64,000 nucleotides of DNA, taken from Cynocephalus volans (taxonomy: Eukaryota > Chordata > Mammalia > Dermoptera > Cynocephalidae). Location: NCBI RefSeq assembly GCF_027409185.1, contig NC_084475.1, positions 15,892,130 through 15,956,129 of the forward strand, written 5' to 3'. Shown here in pieces: positions 61,891 to 64,000 of this stretch. The position numbers were made by a program, and so were the translations under genes. Below the pieces are notes generated by a model. The model saw only the letters and a list, made by a program, of their open reading frames with translations, was not told the DNA's origin and did not search any database. Within the stretch, counting starts at the first letter, position 1. Each line of letters starts with the position of its first letter.

Positions 61891-62719
61891 TCAGCTGTGC
61901 ACAGGCTGGTTAGCTTCTGGTGTGGCCAGAACAGGGAGGTGATGATTGGCAGGGAGTCTCTGGGATGGGACCTTGAGCGGGTCAGAGGGGTCAGCCTTCA
62001 CAGACCACGAGGTGGCTTCTTCAGGGGAAGCGGCCTGCTTCACCTGGGTATGATGGATCCAGGGGATTAAACCTGCAACTTTAACTGCAGTAGGGGTGGT
62101 TAGTATGACTAAGTGTGGCTCCATCATACACCAGACCCGTAACAAACTAAGGGAAGCATATCTATCCTATCTCTTGGCAAAGCTTGGCTAAAGTAGTCTT
62201 TAGGGTCCAGTTCACGTGTTCTACTTTCCCTGAGCTCTGTGGCCGGTGTGCTATATGGAGCTTCCATAGTATTTCCAGCATTTTGGCCAGTCCTTATACA
62301 ACTTCTGCTACAAATGCTGGCCCATTATCCGATCCTACAGTCAGAGGGAGCCCATATCTTGGGACAGTTTCCCTTAAAAGGGCCTTCGTGACCTCCCGGG
62401 CTTATTCAGAATGCATGGGCTGTGCCTCCATCCATCTGGTGAATGAACACATTATTAGCAAGTATTTGTAGCCTCTGCAGGATTTTACTTTAGTGAAGTA
62501 CACTACCAGGTCCTTGAAGGGCGATGTCCCAACTGGCTGGACTCTGGGGGCCGGCCGGGGCCCTTGCTTGGTGTTTTGGATGCAGGTCAGGCATCAGGAG
62601 CTGACCTGGGCCCAGAGGGAAGCCAATCTTGGTATGAAAAAGTAGCGACTCAGTATGGTCTCCATGTCTGTTTTCCCCAGTGAGTCAGTTTGTGATACTT
62701 GAGGACAAATCAGTGGGCC
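61891..62719 (-). pseudogene. pol: Integrase remnant
   Basis: Zinc-finger end CLTCIQNTK, core GSDNGPAFVAEVV and HRPQSSGKVEHVN, C-terminal LTTPTAVKVAGLIPWIHHTQ. The second Asp and the Glu of the DDE triad are present; the first Asp (about 62500) reads as Tyr. At least three in-frame stops. Inactive. Confidence 0.85.
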
Positions 62720-63150
62720 AATCACTGAGGAATCATTAGTCTGTGGTCTGGAAGCCTCCACCATCCTTCAGGGCTTTTAATTCCACCTTCTTTTTCTGCC
62801 CAGATGGAGGGAAAGTCTCTATAAAGAAGCACTCTTAAGAGGTCTGATGGTCCTGTGTTTGAGTCTTCTTCGGCCTTGGTGTATAGGCGCCATTCCGCTT
62901 CCCTGGGCACTGTTACAGCCATCACTAAGGTCTTATGGTTATTTAAGGTCAAATGGGTTGCCTCCCTGGGAGTGAAGGTTATTTGTGCCCCAGTTTTCTC
63001 AGCAAATCTCTTCCTAGTAGGGGTACTGGACAGTTGGGCAAATATAGGAATTCAAGAGTCCTCCTCCCCCAGGGAGAGCACTAATTCATTCATTAGGGAT
63101 TCGCCCCCGTGACTCAATCAGTTGCCAACACTGCCACACTGGGGATCAAA
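62720..63150 (-). pseudogene. pol: pro-pol remnant: protease end joined to RT start and RNase H end
   Basis: CPVPLLGRDLL is the conserved end of gammaretroviral protease. It is followed after a stop by a linker with DFPSIWAEK, the N-terminal edge of reverse transcriptase, then PEGWWRLPDHRLMIPQ, which fits the RNase H-integrase junction. The RT palm (YxDD) is absent. Confidence 0.75.
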
Positions 63151-63419
63151 TTTCCAAGAGTTTTAGAGGGGATAATACATACAAACTCCATCAGGCTGCA
63201 TTGATCATCTGGTGATTCTTGGCTACCTCGGGATCAAAAGGTGTGTAGACCTGGAAGGCTTAGCACAGCCTTTCATAGAACTCTGGGTGGCTCATCTGGT
63301 TTCTGGGTCACCATGGTTTTGAACAAGTTAGTGGGCTTTCTGGCCTCTGCTCTCAGCCCTTGGAGAAGGGCCTCCCTATATCGGTGGAGATGATTTCTCC
63401 CTTTTTCCTCATTGAAATC

Positions 63420-64000
63420 TCAGGTCGGTGCAGTGTCTGGTACAGCGTCTCTTGCCCAGTTTTCGGGATCCATGGCAGCTGCGGGTGCCTGCTGTTGTGA
63501 CCATTGCCTAGCTCTAGTCAGGATGTGTTGCTGTTCCCTGGTGCTGAAGAGGGTGAGGAGTAACTGATGACAGTCTTCCCAGGTAGGCTGATGGGTGAGG
63601 AAGAGACTGATAAGAGCCTGGGGGTTTTCTGAATATGATGGAGTATGCTGTTTCCAATTCAGGAGATCCATAATTGTGAAGGGCTGGTAGTAGAAGAGGG
63701 GGCACCCTGGCTGTACACTGCCATCTGCTGTGGGTCTTGGGTCTCCCGCAGGGAGATGAGGGCTGGACTCTGTTGGGTGGAGCAAAGTTGCCTTCCCACT
63801 GGTTCAGGACTCTCTGGCAATGATGCTGGTGGGGCCAATGGAACCGAAGCCAGGGGGCTGTCTGGCAAGGGGTACCTGGGGCCAGGCATTCCTGAAGGAG
63901 TGGGGTGTGGTGGAGGCAAGAGTTCTTCCTCTGGATCTCCTTGTAAGATGGGCTTAGGATTTTGACCTGTTTGAGGAGGTTTTGGCTGTAACAACTGGGC
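63420..64000 (-). pseudogene. gag: gag remnant (capsid and upstream proline-rich part)
   Basis: Two overlapping frames: a proline-rich stretch (63994-63659), then the capsid start with YQPFTIMDLLNWKQHTPSYS and LFLTHQPTWEDCHQLL, typical of gammaretroviral p30. The frame change near 63700 and stops downstream disable it. The capsid C-terminal part continues to about 63200 (YREALLQGLRAEARKPTNL). Confidence 0.85.

Larger units (their letters stand above)
57544..64000 (-). other. GGA3: GGA3 intron 1 (3' part)
   Basis: No coding exon was found; exon 1 (MAEAEG-type start expected) and a CpG-island promoter are not in the window. Contents: SINE, unclassified retroposon copy 2, unique sequence at about 58650-60600, then the provirus. 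Confidence 0.75.
60622..64000 (-). mobile_element. Internally deleted gammaretrovirus-like provirus (ERV1), cut by window edge
   Basis: Right-to-left order: gag (proline-rich part then capsid), end of protease, start of reverse transcriptase, end of RNase H, integrase, a short remnant where env belongs, polypurine tract, 3' LTR. Most of reverse transcriptase/RNase H and nearly all of env are missing, and the rest carries stops and frameshifts, so it is defective. It lies in sense orientation within GGA3 intron 1. The 5' LTR is outside the window. Confidence 0.85.

Noticed and set aside
57544-64000. GGA3 exon 1
   Set aside because: No MAEAEG-type start with a donor and no CpG island in this stretch; presumably right of the window.

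Overview
This window is nuclear genomic DNA of a placental mammal. It carries three genes in the order SUMO2 (minus, partial) - NUP85 (plus, complete) - GGA3 (minus, lacking its first coding exon). To my knowledge this is the SUMO2-NUP85-GGA3 block of human 17q25. The genes were recognised by reading exons with their splice sites and checking that every junction keeps phase.

The interspersed repeats suggest the species. More than 50 SINE copies derive from tRNA-Ile (GAT-anticodon-like arm, A box, B box). They occur as single tRNA units, as two-unit dimers and as a GC-richer variant, and many are flanked by clean target-site duplications. No Alu or B1 was seen. As far as I know, tRNA-Ile SINEs in monomer and dimer form are the hallmark of Dermoptera (CYN families), so a colugo is the best guess. 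This is an inference; no database was searched.

Layout: 1-7.64 kb, SUMO2 intron 2, exon 2, intron 1 and exon 1, inside a CpG island at about 7.05-8.0 kb. 8-17.8 kb, intergenic: an L2 broken by a 28S rRNA retropseudogene, MER5A, MIR, MER20 and a dense SINE cluster. 17.9-18.6 kb, the NUP85 CpG island and exon 1. 18.4-47.6 kb, 19 NUP85 coding exons; the introns hold L1 and L2, RPL36 and RPL10 processed pseudogenes, a solo LTR of betaretroviral type with an open reading frame in U3, a 24-nt U6 fragment, a very long (TG)n next to a splice donor, an MST LTR and a Tigger-like transposon. 47.6-48.1 kb, a gap of about 0.45 kb between convergent polyadenylation signals. 48.1-57.5 kb, GGA3 3' UTR and coding exons 17 to 2. 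57.5-64 kb, GGA3 intron 1, ending in an internally deleted gammaretrovirus-like provirus that runs off the right edge.

The three genes are housekeeping genes that do not act as a unit: a ubiquitin-like modifier, a nuclear-pore Y-complex scaffold and a clathrin adaptor of the trans-Golgi network. The least expected content is in the mobile elements, above all the U3-encoded type II membrane ORF at about 27.0-27.47 kb and the tailless U6 insertion inside the same LTR.
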